From assembly GCA_949751835.1 (NCBI GenBank), contig CATKHK010000069.1, positions 62,001 to 126,000 of the forward strand: DNA of 64,000 nucleotides, given 5' to 3'. Of this stretch, positions 28,388 through 43,495 are shown one piece after another. The stretch comes from Blepharisma japonicum. Its lineage: Eukaryota; Ciliophora; Heterotrichea; Heterotrichida; Blepharismidae. The translations under genes and the position numbers were made by a program. Each line of letters opens with the position of its first letter. The stretch's first letter is position 1. Under the pieces are notes generated by a model. It saw only the letters and a list, made by a program, of their open reading frames with translations. It had not been told where the DNA came from and made no database searches.

Positions 28388-31300
28388 TTATTTTTGAGCT
28401 TTTACTGTCTCTTTTTTATATTCGTAAGGATTTTTTTTTATAATCCCTGCTTTGGTAAGCTTATTCTTGATTATTCCATATAAAGTCTTTCCAAAAATCG
28501 CAATTGCCGCAGATGATTGAATTCCAATAGTTATTATTACAGTCGCTATAATGGCATTCTCTACAACTGAAACAATTTCTTGCTCCAAATCAAATAAATA
28601 AACCGATGTAGCACTCATTATTAAAAAAATTAGAATTTCCGTTAGTAAGTTGCTAACCTGCAAAATAGAGTCTTCAAATGGCCAGAAAAATCATAAATGC
28701 ATAATGGTCATTAATGACAGTACAATATTAATTGTCACTTCTGTTTGAGGGAAATCCCTTAAATATACTAAATTTATTATGTATATAAGTCTCCTCAGAA
28801 AAAATACACAGTAATACTGCGTCGCAAGTAACCCACGATCAGTCCGAAATTCATAAAAAAAGGAACTAAATGACGCAAAAAATGTTTTTTCTCGGGACTG
28901 AATCCGATTTTTATTTTTATAGGAAAATAAAAAAAATGCAGGTGGAGTTAGAATTATCAGTATACAAATTGCAGAACAGATAATAAAATTGTTAAGCTGC
29001 GTGACATTATGAAATCCAACAGTAAGAAGTCCTATAGCTGCAGCTGCTCCTAATTCAAGGTAGCATTGTATTCAAAATCTTAAATAAAATGCAAACTGGT
29101 AAGCTTGGACCGTTTTTCTGAATTTTTTACCAATTCATCTATAAGAGCATCGTGAAAAAAAGTAAACAATTGGTAAAGCTGAGATTGACGCCAATAATAG
29201 TGTAAAATCATTTCCTGTAGTTATAAGAATAAGATCAGATTCATATCCAAAATCCTGGGCTTTAGAATATGGAGAATTTCCTTCATTTTTATCTATAAAA
29301 TACTGAAAAATATTTGGAAATAAATTATAAGAGTTCAAATTATTAAAAAATGTGCGAATTTTGCTTGATAAAGGGATCCCTGATAAAGTCAAATAGCTGA
29401 GTATTTGTAAAGCGTTCATCATGCTTCATAAAGAGCTTGGACTTGGATTTAATACAGATAAAGCTACAGCTACAGACACTACAACGAGAGCTACTGTTTT
29501 AGCTTGTGAAGCAACTGTTGAAACAACTGGAGAATAAGGTGCAGGGTCATATGAATTTAAAGCAGCAGAAATTTCTGATGAATTTAAAATCCCATTAGAA
29601 ACTGATATAATATTATTTATATTGAAAAATTCAAGTGTAGCTAGTGTGCCTTTTGTAATTTCCTTTGAAATTGATAGGGAAATATAATAGCAAGTACTAT
29701 TAACTTTCTCAATTTTGCTTGGAACTTTTCCTTGATTTTTAATTGTAATAGAAAAATCAGAGACCGTTAGATTGTTTACTAAGCTCTCTGAAAAATAAAG
29801 GTATAGAGAGTTATCAGATAAAGCTTTGAGATTTGCATAAAAATAAACCAGAATACAAGATTTGGCACCATTATAGCCCTTATTACAATAGCAAAGGTCA
29901 GCTTTTAGGCTAGCGTTTTCTTTACAGGCTGTACATTTAGTTAGAGATTCACAAGCTGAGCATAAACTAGGACAAGGGTAAAAAAATCCATCTGTCCCTT
30001 TGAATCCCCCTGATGGAATTGGAATGCATGTACTGTTATTAGAAGGGTCCAGCACATAATTTGTGTCACATATACATGAATCAGGGCTAATAGCATTCTC
30101 TTTACAAGTAAGACATCCTGAAATAGAGTAATCAATACAATCTTCACATAGAATATTATTACAAAGTGAGCAACTAGGCCGCGAGTCCTTACAAGTAGTT
30201 TTGCATTCAATATCACAATTATAGCATTTGTTATAGGCAGGACCACTCCAGTACTCATATATTTTGCAATTGGGAATACAAATTTGGCTTATAGGACAAA
30301 CACTGCAGCTTTCAGTACAAGATGTGGTCGATAGGCTTGATATAGATTTTACTATACTAAAAATCTGTATAGTATATATAAAGCCTTGATAAAAATTATA
30401 AACTGCTGATGAGCTTATTTGAGCTCCTATAGCCATTGTAGTAAGAGGGCCTATATCACTAAAAATTCCATATCCTGTCATTATAGAATTATCAAATACT
30501 CCATTTATATAGCTGGACAATTTATTATACCCACTCAAAGCTTCTAGTGTAAATTCTAAATGGCTTCATTCATAGTTAATTAGTGATGCTTGGCATGAAT
30601 AAAAGAATGGAGATGAATCAATTATCAGAGAAATTGTTGGCTTGCTTGATACTATTGAGATATAATAAAGAAGTGAATAATTAACAGTAAGGCTGTATTT
30701 TGATAATAGAGTAAAATTAGGGTTCTCAATGTTTAGCCATATAGAAATAGTAAAGGTAGGTGTGATCACAAGAGTTGGTGATATATAATTTGAATACTCA
30801 GGCAGCCTTAAAAGAGAAGACTGCCCATTAAATCAAAATCCTCTTAAATATGCAGGAATAGGATCATCAGGTTCATAGTCTGGATAAAACTGTTTAGTTG
30901 AGCCAGTTATAACTGGAATGAAGTTGGCTTTATCATAAATGACTCCATTCAGAGTGTTCAGATCCAAGTCAAAAATTTTTGCTTTACTTAAAACACAGAC
31001 ACCAGAAGAAGGAGAATACCCTGGTGGACAGCTTGCCACACATATTCCTGAAAACATGTAATACCCACTTGCGCAAGTTAAACAGTCTAAAGAACTCGGA
31101 GATGTGCAGGTTTTACAAGAAATATCACATGACTCACAGTTTTCATTATTAATATCCCAATAATATCCGAAATTGCATTGACAGGCTGTGCCTATTAGGC
31201 TTGCATTTGTTTTACAAGTAATGCAAGTATTAGTATAGTCATCACAAATTTCGCATATGATGTCTTGGCAAAGATTACAACTTTTATCGCTTCTTACGCA

Positions 31301-34300
31301 GCCATTTCCTGAGCATATAGTTAAGCAGGGTGCACAGCTACTGCCACTCCAGTGGCTGTCTATTAGGCAGCTATCTAAGCAAGTATTAGCGTTATCAATT
31401 GGGCATAATGAGCACCCACTACAAGTAGTTGAAACTATAGGACTAGCTGTTAGCGTATTATAAATTTTGAGATCCCATAAAAAACCTTTGAAAAATGACG
31501 TCAAAGTTGTAGCGTCAAAATGGCTTGCCCCTATTGTTATGAAGAACGAATTTTCTAAATCATTTAACCAACTTGCATGTAAGTCACTTGATGCATCGGT
31601 AACTCCATTCATAGATAAACTTATGATTTGCTGAGGAGTAGAGCTTGTGCTAGAAATCGCTGATATAAAATTTCACTGAGAAAGGGTAGCCTCTAATAAA
31701 GGATTTGAGCTTGCATAAGTGATTGTTGAAGAATCTTTTAAGGAAATAGTAAGTGCTGGAGCTTTATTTATCAGTTCAAAACTGACATATTTTTTAAATA
31801 GACCATTATTGGCTTGCTTGGAAAAAATAGCTCCTGTTGTAGCTATTGGCTTTATTCAGGCTGATATAGTGAATTTTGGAGAAAAAGTAAACAATGGTGA
31901 TGAAGTGCCTGTATAAGGAGGCAGCTGCATATAAGCTGTCCCAGAAAAATAATACCCTCTATAAATAGCTGCAAGTGGATCAGTTGAATCATAATTTGGA
32001 TAAAATTTATTATCCTTGCCTGTGAGAACTGGGATATTTGAAGCTAAATCTACCACTATATTTTTAATTTGATGTGGCATCAAATTAAATACTAAAAAAT
32101 TGGTATAGCCAGTAGCACTATCACAATTCCCACCATTTATAATATACCCAGTTGGGCAAAAAGTCATACATAAAGATTGAATCAGATAATTCCCTGATAT
32201 ACAAGCAAGACAACTATTATATTTAATTGTAGAACAAGATGCACAAATAGGATAGCAAAATTCACAGGTCTTAGAACTCGATACTCATATTGCATTATCA
32301 AGACATTTACAATGTCCAGCTAATTTATAAGCATTTGTAATACAGTTTATGCATTCTCCTGAAAAGGTAGTGCATGAGTAACATTCTTTATCTCTACAAA
32401 GTCCACAAGTATAACTACTGACACAACCTTGACTACAGCTTGAACAAGCTGTGCAGCTGTCTGGGTATTTATCAAAATCACACTCACTTAAACATTGATG
32501 ATTTGCAGGACAAACAGAGCAGCCGGTAACACAAGAAGAAGTGGCATAATCATCAGACTGGTGATTATAGGAGTTATATATGTTTAGCCGAGCTAAAAAT
32601 CCATATAATCCTGAGCTTCCAAAAGTTTCATCATTTCCAATATATAGATTTCCTGAATTGGTATCTTTAAAATAAGTCGAAGCTGTAGTTGTGATAGTGC
32701 AAGTAGGAGATGCTGCATTATTTATATAGAGGGCTAGTATTGTTTTCCCATCAGATTGGACTTGCCCAGTAAAGCTTATAAAGTGCCAACTATTCAAAAT
32801 GCTTGCAGAAGCAGCCAGAACTGAAGATGACAAATCATTAAATTTGATAGAGAGCCCTGGGTATCCTGAAGAATCTACATTTATTTTAAAAATATCACTC
32901 GAAGTGTATTTAGTCATTAAAATCCCAGCCCCAAGTGGTTTTGTTCACATGGAAATTGTAAATGATGGCGCTATCATAATAGTAGAAGACATATAGTTGT
33001 TATGGTAAAAATAATAGCCTCTTTTATAAGCAGGAATTGGGTCTTTTGAATCAGACCATATTGGATAAGAATTACTATTATCAGCACCTACATTAAAGCC
33101 AGAAACTGTATCAAGGCGAATTTGGTCTGTTAAATCTAGGCTTATCCCTGTGCCAGACACATAATTACATGAATTTGTCCCTGAATTTATAGTATACCCA
33201 GATGGGCACTCAATTAAACATTGCCCAGTATTTGCAAATAAATAAAGCCCTGAATTGCAGGCAGTGCATTTATTATAAGTTGCAACTGTACAGAGAGAAC
33301 ACCCACTATAGCATGCCACGCATGAAAATCCATCAGGAGAAGTCCCATAGCCAGTTATGCAGACACATGGACCAGGGGCTCCACTAGCATAAGTGACACA
33401 TTGAGTACATTTTCCTGAGCCAAAACCTGAACAAATAGCGCATAATAAATCATTGCAAATATTGCATGTAGTTGCCCTAACACATCCTTTACTGCAGGAG
33501 TTACAAGCTAAATAGTTCGTTCCGTCATAGTAATTAGACAAATCGCAAGACCACAAGCAAGAACTGCCTGAGCCACAAATAGCATTAATAGAGCTTGAAA
33601 AATCACTTATCGGTACATTCCATAACTGAAAACTATTAATAAATCCCACAAGCCCAGGAGAGCTGCTCCTACCAACCCATAAGCTTTTTGCTGTACTATC
33701 CCTAAAAACTCTATTTGCTACAGGAGTGGTTGCTGCAGAAACTCCATTAATATAAATAGCTAAATTTGTTACAGCCAAACTATAGCTAAAAGTGACCGAC
33801 AAATAAGCCCACCCTGAAAATACAGTGCTTGAAGACAAAACATGAGTGTCGGTGTTTTGTAATGGGTCTTCCATATTGGCTGTAATAGTTACAGCTGTAG
33901 ATAAAGAAAGGAGGAATTGTTTTTGAAACCAGTCTCCGTTGGTTACTACATAAATTCAAGCTCCTATAGAGAAACTATGAGAAATTAAGATGTTAGATAA
34001 GGTGAGGACCATTGTCCCATCAAAATAAAGGCCTCGATTGTAAGCAGGGATAGGGTCAAAAGTCTCTGGGGTGTTAAAAAGGTTATAAGATGAAGAGCTG
34101 GTGCCAGTGGTGAAAATTCCGTATGAGCCTTGAAAATCTGTATTAAAGGATTGGTCTATCACTGCTGTTGATACTGGAGTACAAGAAGTGCCATAACCAT
34201 AAGGACAGCTATTAAGGCAGACAGTGCCTACTAATTGGTAGCTTCCTACACAAGTAGAGCACTCAAAATACGTATTTTTCACGCAAACTGAGCAAAGAGT

Positions 34301-37300
34301 ATCACAAATTTCGCATGTCTCTAAAGAGTATATCCACAGACTATTTAGTGCACATGTGCAGCCACCAGTCCCATCAGGAACTGCATTTGTAATACAAGTA
34401 AGGCATGAATTAGCTCCAGTAAACTCTGTGCAGGTGGCGCATTCTTTCATCTTGCATAATCTACAAGTATCAGAATTTCTGCATCCTTTAGAACAATTAG
34501 ATCTACAATTTGTACATACAGAACCATTAAAATATTGTGAAAGCGGACAGCCGTTCAAACAGGCAAAATTAGCAGGACATTTTGGGCAGCTATTATTACA
34601 CCCAACTGTTGTAAAATCACTCAATGCGAAGTTATTTTGGCTGTAAATTTTCAATGTCCATAAAAATCCGGTAAATCCTAAATCATAATGTCCAATATAC
34701 ATATTTCCTGTATGGCTGTCTTGAAGGTAAAGAGGAGTCGCTGTTGTGGCTGCAATTAAATTGACCGTATCAACATAAACTCTTATATTTGTTGTCCCGT
34801 CAGCATTAATTCTACAGTCAAATGAAACAAAAAATCACCCCAGATTCAGCAGATAGGTCGTTCCTATAACAGAAATAGTCGTCAATGTGTCTGATAATAG
34901 CAGGGAAAGCTTAGGATACCCTGAGGGTAAAATCTGTACAAACCATTGGGTTGTTGACACATATTTAGTAATTACAAGCCCAGCTGCAGATGGTTTTACC
35001 CATATCCCAATTGAAAAAGTTGGAGCAAGCATAAAAGTTGTCTTTAAATAAGTATTGTAATTGAAATAATAGCCTCTCAAATATACAGGATAAGGGTCAT
35101 TGGCATCATAAGTAGGATATGTATTGGTATTTGACAACCCTACGTTTAGTCCTGAAATAGTGTCAAGAAGAATATTATTATTAAAGGAAAGCCCATAAGT
35201 AGTTGAAGAAAGCGTGCAAGAATTTGTAGAAGTGTTAGGAAGGTAACCTCATGGACATTCGGATAAGCATTGGATGTTGAGAAAATAATAGCCACTTTTG
35301 CAGCTTGTGCATTTGTGATAGCCACTTCCTGTGCAAGTTTTGCAGCCTGTAGAACATGCAGAACAGATTGCTTGGTTAGTGGGCTTATAATAGCCAGGAT
35401 CACATGTGCATGGAGTCCCAGAAGCATTAGAAATACATAATGTGCAAGAATTAGGGGCAAATGATGAGCATTGAGAACATAAAAAATCATCACAGATATA
35501 ACAAGATGTCCCTCTAGTACAGCCCATTGTGCATGAGCCTGATCCTGGGCATGTTTGGCATACACTTCCATCATAATAATTAGCATAATCACAAGGTCAT
35601 AAAGTTATGCCTGCGCTTGTAAATACACTATAAGACACAGAAAAGTCAGTTATGGTGGTTCCTCAGAGCTGAAAATAGCTAATAAACCCATTAAAACTTG
35701 GAGAGCCTTTTCCTATATATAAAGTTCCACCATCTGCTAATCTGAAAACATAATTTGTGACGGTAACTGCAGTTCCAGCTACTGTGTTAACATAAGGTGT
35801 TAAAGTTGTCGCTTTATTAGCAAAGCCAACTGAGTAAGAAATATAGCTCCATGTGCTTAAAGTTATAGAGTTTGATGCTGAGGTACTTGTAGATGTGCCA
35901 TCTCATTTTTCTAAATCAAAATTAATAGTCCCGCTTGAGCTTATGGAAAGTTTATTAGTGCTATGGCTAATTATAGTTCCTGAAATAGCAAAAACCCACA
36001 TCCCAAGGCTTCAAGTATTAGATAAATTTATAGACCCAGATAAAAATTGGTTTGAGTTAAAATAAAGGCCTCTATTTTTTGCAGGAAAAGGATCAGGTAC
36101 CTCAGGAGAGTTCCAATAATTATAGCTACTAGAGCTTGTCCCTGTTTGTAGCACAGAGCTATAAATCCCAGCAAAAGAACCCGTGAAATCTACAGTTAAA
36201 GCAGTAAAACAAGAATTTCCTCCACAATTATACCACCCATAAGGTAACCCATATAGGCAAACTCCAGCATTATTAGGTACTCCAGTGCTGCAGGCTGTAT
36301 TTGCCCAAGTCTGAGTACAAGCTGTTCCTAAATGATCACAACAATTAGGAGTAAGTCCAGTATTACATGAAGTGCAGGTTAATGGGTAATACCCAGAACA
36401 AGAATTACAGTCAGTTATCAAGCAAACATTACACATTGTTCCAGAAATACATCAAGGCCATTTAGGGCAGCTGCTATCACAGTTTACGCAAGATGAGCCT
36501 GATAAGTATTGGTTATCAATACAGTTAACTGTCGAAGTCATAGTTCCATAGACTATATTAGAATCGGCTCTAGCTTGCAGCCAATAAATGAACCCTCTAA
36601 ACGAATTTCCTCCACTTAAATTGCCAAAAGTTCACGTATAAACTCCGTTTGGAAAAATAAATTCATAATTAGTAAATGTCGATGTCGTTGGAACCCCATT
36701 CGCATAAAAAATTATATACGCTTGGGAACAGGATGCCTGATAAAGGAACATTGAAATTTTATGTCAAGAGGAGGTATATGAAGAGCTAGCACCAGTTATT
36801 GATACTTGAGTTCCACTTGGGTTATTAATTAGGGCAGTGAATTTATAAACATTAGACGAATCTGCTCATATCCTCATATAGGTAGTTGTGCTTATTTGAA
36901 CATTTAAAATTTCTCCACTTGCTAAAGGCTTCATTCATAAATTCAAAATAAATAAAACACCTGGAATGTAGCTTTGGTTCCCAATCATGCTTGAAGTAGT
37001 GGCAAAATAAAATCCTCTATCAAAGGTAGGAAGTGGAGAATTTTCTGTTAGAGAATTATATGAAATTCCTCCCGGGTTTTCAAATTTTTTATTAGAATCT
37101 GAAGAATCTGCTATATAAGTCAATGATAAATCTTGAACAGTTGATAATTCTAATGTAAATAAGATTCCATCACTTGCTAAAGCAGGCTTACTGCAATAGT
37201 TTTGACATGAAGGACAATTTAGCTGGTAAGGTGTATAAAGAGATGGGCATACAGGTGCACAAACCTTGCTGTCAACCATATATTTTGGCATATTGCATGA

Positions 37301-37378
37301 AGACCCTGTGCTGTCATTCGGAGGACAGCTTGACAAAGTCAACACTATTTTGGCGATAAAAATCACAATCAAGTCCAT
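28388..37378 (-). CDS. Gene D: seven-module LamG/Cys-rich multi-pass membrane protein
   Basis: The frame of 2996 codons runs from ATG at 37378 to TAA at 28388. The start chosen gives the conserved signal peptide MDLIVIFIAKIVLTLSSCP. An in-frame ATG 33 bases upstream (37411) would add 11 residues not seen in paralogs. LamG modules lie near residues 122 (type 1), 438 (2), 769 (5), 1116 (6), 1456 (7), 1811 (8) and 2181 (9). An Ig-like domain follows from about 2506 and a seven-helix tail from about 2726. The linker before module 5 is a hybrid: its first half (GCTRGTSCYICDDFLC) matches the linker that precedes module 3 in genes A, C and G. Its second half (CTSCKSGYYFLNIQCLSECP) matches the linker before module 5. 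This shows how modules 3-4 were dropped. Cell-surface role inferred as for its paralogs. Confidence 0.9.
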
Positions 37379-38365
37379 TTTATAAAGGAGATAATAAGAT
37401 GTTGAATTCAAGACGAAAGATATTTATTTAAATTAAAATATATAAATTAAAGAGAAAAATATAGATTTCGTGTTAGGAATTTCAAGATATCTAATTTATA
37501 ATTTCTTGGCCAGAAAATGCAATTTTAAATAAACTTTAGAGTTATTATTAATTTTCTTATTTTTTGCTGAAATATCTCAATCTTTGAAGGAATTTCTTTT
37601 GGAGAGCAAAGAAATATCATAAGTAAATAAGATTTGGATAGCTTATAGGAAATGACAAAGGAGATAACTCTAAATGATCTGAATAAATTATTTCTTTTTA
37701 ATAGGTTATGAATAATAATAATTTTATTAAATTTTTAATTTTTATTATTTTAGAAATTTAATCATAATCTTGAATTAAAATAAACTGATATAATAAATTC
37801 TCCCTTAGCCATAAAGTGGTTTAAACTTAAAAATACTAAAGTTCACCTTAATCTCTTTTTGGCCATTTGAATTAAGAGGAAATAATACCAGCCGGCTATA
37901 TAAAAATTTCTTATAATATGTACTTATAAAAGTTATACTATTTATGAATAAAAATAATTAATAGGCTAGTTAAAAATGAATTCTTAATAATTTTATTTGC
38001 TCCCATCTTATGAGCAAGCAGAATGATCTTGCTCGCTCTTAAATTAGGTTTATTTTTATTTTTTAAATAAAAAATAAGAAAATCTATATATAAAAATTAA
38101 AAACATATATTAAAAATTTTTTCTTAGAGTTAAATTTTCCAAAAAATAAGTATTTTTAATCATTTTTTTGCTCTTCAAAGGGAAGGTAATTTGAGCTACT
38201 TTTATAGCTAATATTTAAGCTCTAGGTTTTACTGAAATCTAACTAGCTAAAACACAGCTATTATTCAGATAATGATTTTATTTCCATTTTTAATTAAAAA
38301 TTGTTTCATAAAAAGATGATTTAAATGCGTATCCATCTAAAGTTTTTATCATTTAAATAATTCTA
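37379..38365. other. Intergenic spacer between genes D and E
   Basis: This is 987 bp of AT-rich DNA with long A/T runs. No gene, relic of the array or RNA gene could be recognised. It should contain the gene D promoter and the gene E 3' end signals. Confidence 0.45.
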
Positions 38366-41300
38366 TTATTTTAATTCGACTTTGCTAATAGTTATTTCAT
38401 GATGAATTCTCTTCTTTGAGATTCCTTCTTTAATAAGCTTTTGCTTGACTATTTGATATAAAATTCTAGAAAAAATCGCTATTGAAGAAAATGTCTGAAT
38501 TGCCATAACTGCCAAAATAGTTAAAATAATGGAGTATTCTGTTCCTTTTATTATTTCTTGCTTAAAAGAAAATAAATAAACTGTTGTGGAGCTCATTATT
38601 AAGAAAATCAATATTTCAGTAATCAAATTGGTTAACTGTAAAATTTTGTCTTTAAAAGGCGAGTAAAAGGCTAAAAAGATTGTTGTCATCAATGAGAGAA
38701 CAATATTGATAGCCACTTCTGTCTTTGGATAATCTCCTAAATAAACCAAGTTTATTATATAAATAAGCCTTCTTGCAAAAAATAAACAATAATATTGTGT
38801 CGTTATGAGTCCTTCGTCTGTTCGAAAATCATAAAATAAAGTATCAAACATAGAAAAAAAAGTTTTCTCATGTGACAGAATCCGATTTTTACATTTATTA
38901 GAAAGCCAAAAATATTCTGCTGGAGTAATAATTAGTAAAAAATAAATAGCTGCACATATAATAAAATTTGTAATTTGAGTGATATTTTTGAACTCAAAGC
39001 TGATAAGTCCAATACTAGCAGCCGCTCCCAATTCAAGATAGCATTGAATCCAAAATCGTAGAAAAACGGAATATTTATAAGCTTTCAATATTTTTTTAAA
39101 TTTATTACCAAGCCATCAGTATGAGCATCGAGAAAAAAAGAAAATTATTGGTAAAATTGTAATTGAGCCCAATATTAAAGTAAAATCGTTTCCTTGATTT
39201 ATTAGGATCAGATCAGTATCAAATCCAAATTCTTTAGCTTGAGGATAAGGAGAGTTTCCCTCATTTTTGTCTATAAAATACACCAAAATGTTAGGAAATA
39301 AGCTAAAAGAATTCAAGTTATTCAAAAACGCCCTCATTTTACAAGAAAAAGGAATCCCTGATAAAGTCAAGTAGCTGAGAATTTGTAAAGTGTTCATTAT
39401 GCTTCATAGAGAGCTCGGATTTGGGTTTACAATTGATAAAGCAGAAATTACAGATACAGTGACTTGAGTAATTATGGTGGCTTGAGAAGTAGCTGATGTA
39501 ATTTCTGGAGAGTACGAGACCGGATCATATGAATTCAATGATGCAGAAATTTCAGTTGAATTTAGGATTCCATTAGATATTGATACCATCTTTGTTAAAT
39601 CTAAGAATTTTAGTGTAATTAAAGTAGTTTTAGATATTTCCAGATCAAGCTTTAAAGAAATATAGTAGTAGGTGCTATTAATTTGTTCCATTTTGGACGA
39701 AACGTAGCCTTCATTATTAATTTTTAAAATAAAGTCTGATGTAGTTAGAGCCTTTGAAAGACTTTCTGAAAAAATGAGATATAGGGAGTTTTCAGGTGAA
39801 ACTGTGAGCTTTGCGATAAAAGAAACTAAGCCACAACTTATAGTACCATTATAGCCTAATTTGCAATAGCAAAGATCATTATTAAGACTTGCATTGTTTA
39901 CACAGGCTGTGCATTTAGAAAGAGATTCACAAGCTGAGCATAGACTTGGGCATGGATAAAAGTGACCATCGTCACCTTTGAATCCTCCAGGCTCAATTGG
40001 AATGCATGTACTGCTATTAGGAGTATCAAGCACATAATTTTTATCACAAATGCATGAGTCAATATTAATAGCATGCTCTTTGCAAGACTCGCAGTTTGAA
40101 TAATCAGTGCAAGTTTCACATAAGAAATTACGACAAAGCGAGCATGTACTTCGTCAGTCTCTACAGCTTTTTTTACATTTTATATTACACTGATAGCACA
40201 AATTATAAGCAGGACCACTCCAATATTCATTTATTTTACAATTCGGGATGCATACTTGGCTTATAGGGCAAACACAACAGCTTTCAGTGCAAGATGTAGT
40301 CGATAGACTTGATATTGGCTTTACTGCATTAAATATTTGGATGCTATAAATAAAGCCTTGATAAAAATTATAAACTGTTGATGAGTCTATTTGAGCTCCT
40401 ATAGTCATTGAGGTATGATGGTCTACATCTAGAAAAGCTCCATATCCAGCTGTTATAGAAGAATCTGCTACTCCATCTATATAGCTCAAAAATTCGCTGT
40501 AGCCGTTATTGTTTTCTAAAGTAAACATTATATGGCTTCATTTATAGCTATCAAGAGATTTTTGATATAAATAAAAAAATGGAGATGGGCCTATTTTCAT
40601 TAAAATTGCTGGCTTGGCTTCTAACAATGAAATAGAATAAAGTGTTGAGTAATTATCTATGATACTATATTTGGATAATATAGCAGAATTGATGTTCTCA
40701 ATATTTAGTCATATAGAAATTGTAAAATTTGGCGCAATCACAAGCCTTGGTGATATATAATTTGAATACTCTGGCAGCCTTAAAACTGATGACTGGCCAT
40801 TAAAATAAAACCCTCTCAAATATGCAGGAATAGGGTCATCAATTTCATAGTCAGGATAAAACTGCTGAGTAGACCCAGTCACTACTGGGATAGAACTTGC
40901 TTTATCATAAATTACTCCATTCAGGGTATTTAAATCTAAATCAACAATTTTTTCTTTAACAAATACACAAATGCCGGATGACGGAGAATACCCTGATGGA
41001 CAACTGGCTACACATATCCCTGAAAACATATAATTTCCATTATAGCATGTCAAGCAGTCAAAATAATTAGGAGATGTGCAGGTTTTGCAAGATGTATCAC
41101 ATAAATTGCAAATTTCATTATCATTACTTCAATAATATCCAAAATTGCATTGGCAGCTATTATCGATTAAGCTTGCATTTGCTTTGCAGATAATGCAAGG
41201 AGTTGTATAGTCATCACATATTTCACATATGATATCTTGACAAAGGTTGCAATTTTTATCACTTCTTACACAGCCTTTCTTCAAACACCCAATAGAGCAG

Positions 41301-43495
41301 GATGCACAGCTATTGCCATTTCAATAGCTGTCTATTAGGCAATTGTCTAAGTAATTATTTGGTGCTGCAGGGATAGGTATTACTGCATTGTAGATTTTAA
41401 GGTCCCATAAGAAGCCTTTAAAATATGATGCCATTGTCGAAATATCAAAATAGCATGCTCCAATAGTTATAAAGAATAAATTCTCTAAATCAATAAATCA
41501 GCTTGACTTTATATTACCTGAATAATTATTAACCCCATTAATTATAATACTTATGGCTTGCTTAGGAGTATTACTTATATAAGATATAGCGTAAATGGAA
41601 TTTCATTGAGATTCTATTAATTGAGTAGGACTTTCATATGTAATTTTTGTAGAATCCTTCAGTACAATATTAAGAGATAGAAATTTATTATTCAGTTCAA
41701 GACTTACAAATTTTTTAAAGGTTCCACTTTCTTGTTTTGAAAAAATTACCCCTGACATAGTAATTGGCTTTATTCAGGCTGATATCATAAATTTAGGTGA
41801 AAAAGTAAAAAATGGTGATGGGGTGTCTGTATATGGAGGCAGCTGCATATAAGATGAACCTGTAAAGAAATAGCCTCTATTAATAGCTGGGATTGGATCT
41901 GTTATATCATAAGTAGGATAAAATTTATTATTTTTGCCTGTGAGAACTGGGATATTTGATGCTTCATCAACTACAATATTTTTTATTTTATGAGGTTGCA
42001 AATCTAGTACTAAGAAAGATGTATAAGTAGGATGTCTATCACAATTGATGCTATTTCTAATAAAGCCAGTCGGGCAAAATGGTGTACACAAAGATTGAAT
42101 TAAAAAATTCCCCGATTTACATGTAAGGCAGCCATCAAAATTTACTGTAGAGCACGTCAAGCAAGCCGGATGGCAGGACCTACAGGTATCAGAACTCGAA
42201 TCCCATCCAAAATTATCAGGGCAGCTACAATGACCATTTATTATCGAAGCATTAGAAATACAGCTGGTACACTCCTCTGTAAAACTATTACACGTTTTGC
42301 ATTCTTTATATTTGCAAAGCTTGCACGATAAATTATCTATACATCCTTTACTACACCCTGGTAAACAAGAGTCACAACTATCTGGGTACTCATTTAAACC
42401 ACAATCGCTTAAACATTGATTATTTGAAGGACAAGCAGAGCATTCAGGGCTACAAGAAGAAGTTGTATAATCATCAGCCACATTATTTTTTGAGTTATAT
42501 ATATTTAGCCGAGACAAAAAGCCCTGAAATACGATATCAGAATTTTTATCAGTTCCAATAATAAGTGGTCCTGCGTGCTGATCTTTAAGGTAAGTCAATG
42601 CTTCGGTTGTAAGGGTGTTAGCCATGATTGTGTCATAATAGAGAACTAAAAGAGTTTTGCCATCTTTTATTTCTCCTGTGAAACATAAATAATGCCAACT
42701 ATTAAAGATGCTGGTAGATCCAGTTAAAATTTTAGATGAGGAGTCAGCAAATTTAAGATACAATGATGGGTAGCCTGAAGAGTCTACTGTTATTCTGACA
42801 TTCTCAAAACCAAAAGGGCGCTTAACCATTACAATCCCAGCTACAACAGGTTTTATCCATATAGAAATTGTAAAAGTCGGCGCGACCATGTAATTACTTT
42901 CAGACAATAAATAGCTGTTTGTATTAAAATAATAGCCTCTCTTGTAAACAGGAAATGCGTCATTGCTATCATAGCTCGGATAGATATCAGCTGTGTTTCA
43001 GCCTACATTGAATTTATCAATCCTATCAAGAATGATTTTATTTGTTAAATCAAGGCTAACCACTAAATCTGACTCATGAACGCAAGTATTTGACACTACC
43101 TTATACCCAGATGGGCATTCATTTAAACATTGTCCAGTTTGGGCTGCAGTTAGAGCAAAAAAATAAAATTGTGGATTGCATACAGTGCAGCTTTGGTAAG
43201 TGGAAGCGGTGCATGCAGAACATTCATTTGGGCAAAGCTGATATGAAACTCTATCAGAGGAGGCTAAGAAGCGAGCTCTGAAAGAATATGGGATATCGCT
43301 TGTATTGAATACATAATTTGAGTAAAAAATACCATCAAACAATTGATTCAATAGGAAACTACTTGGACAGCTTAAATCCGCTGGACATTTTGTGCAATTT
43401 CTTACACATTCTTCTGAACTAATTTTTGAGCTGTAATGTGCAAACGATAAGTTGATCAACAAAATTTTGGTGATAAAACTCAGGCAAAAATTCAT
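38366..43495 (-). CDS. Gene E: short three-module member of the LamG/Cys-rich family
   Basis: The frame of 1709 codons runs from ATG at 43495 to TAA at 38366. The signal peptide (MNFCLSFITKILLINLSFAH) is of the family type, but modules 1-6 are gone. A short hybrid region (residues 25-100) carries the linker signature TKCPADLSCPSS and a stub resembling the beginning of module 6. Modules 7, 8 and 9 follow near residues 187, 540 and 897. The Ig-like domain begins near 1228 and the membrane tail near 1442. Within the linker before module 9 (about 41340-41395), part of the Cys-rich segment is missing and replaced by VIPIPAAPNN, with the frame kept. The intact frame over 5.1 kb argues that this is a working short isoform rather than a decaying gene. 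Confidence 0.88.
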
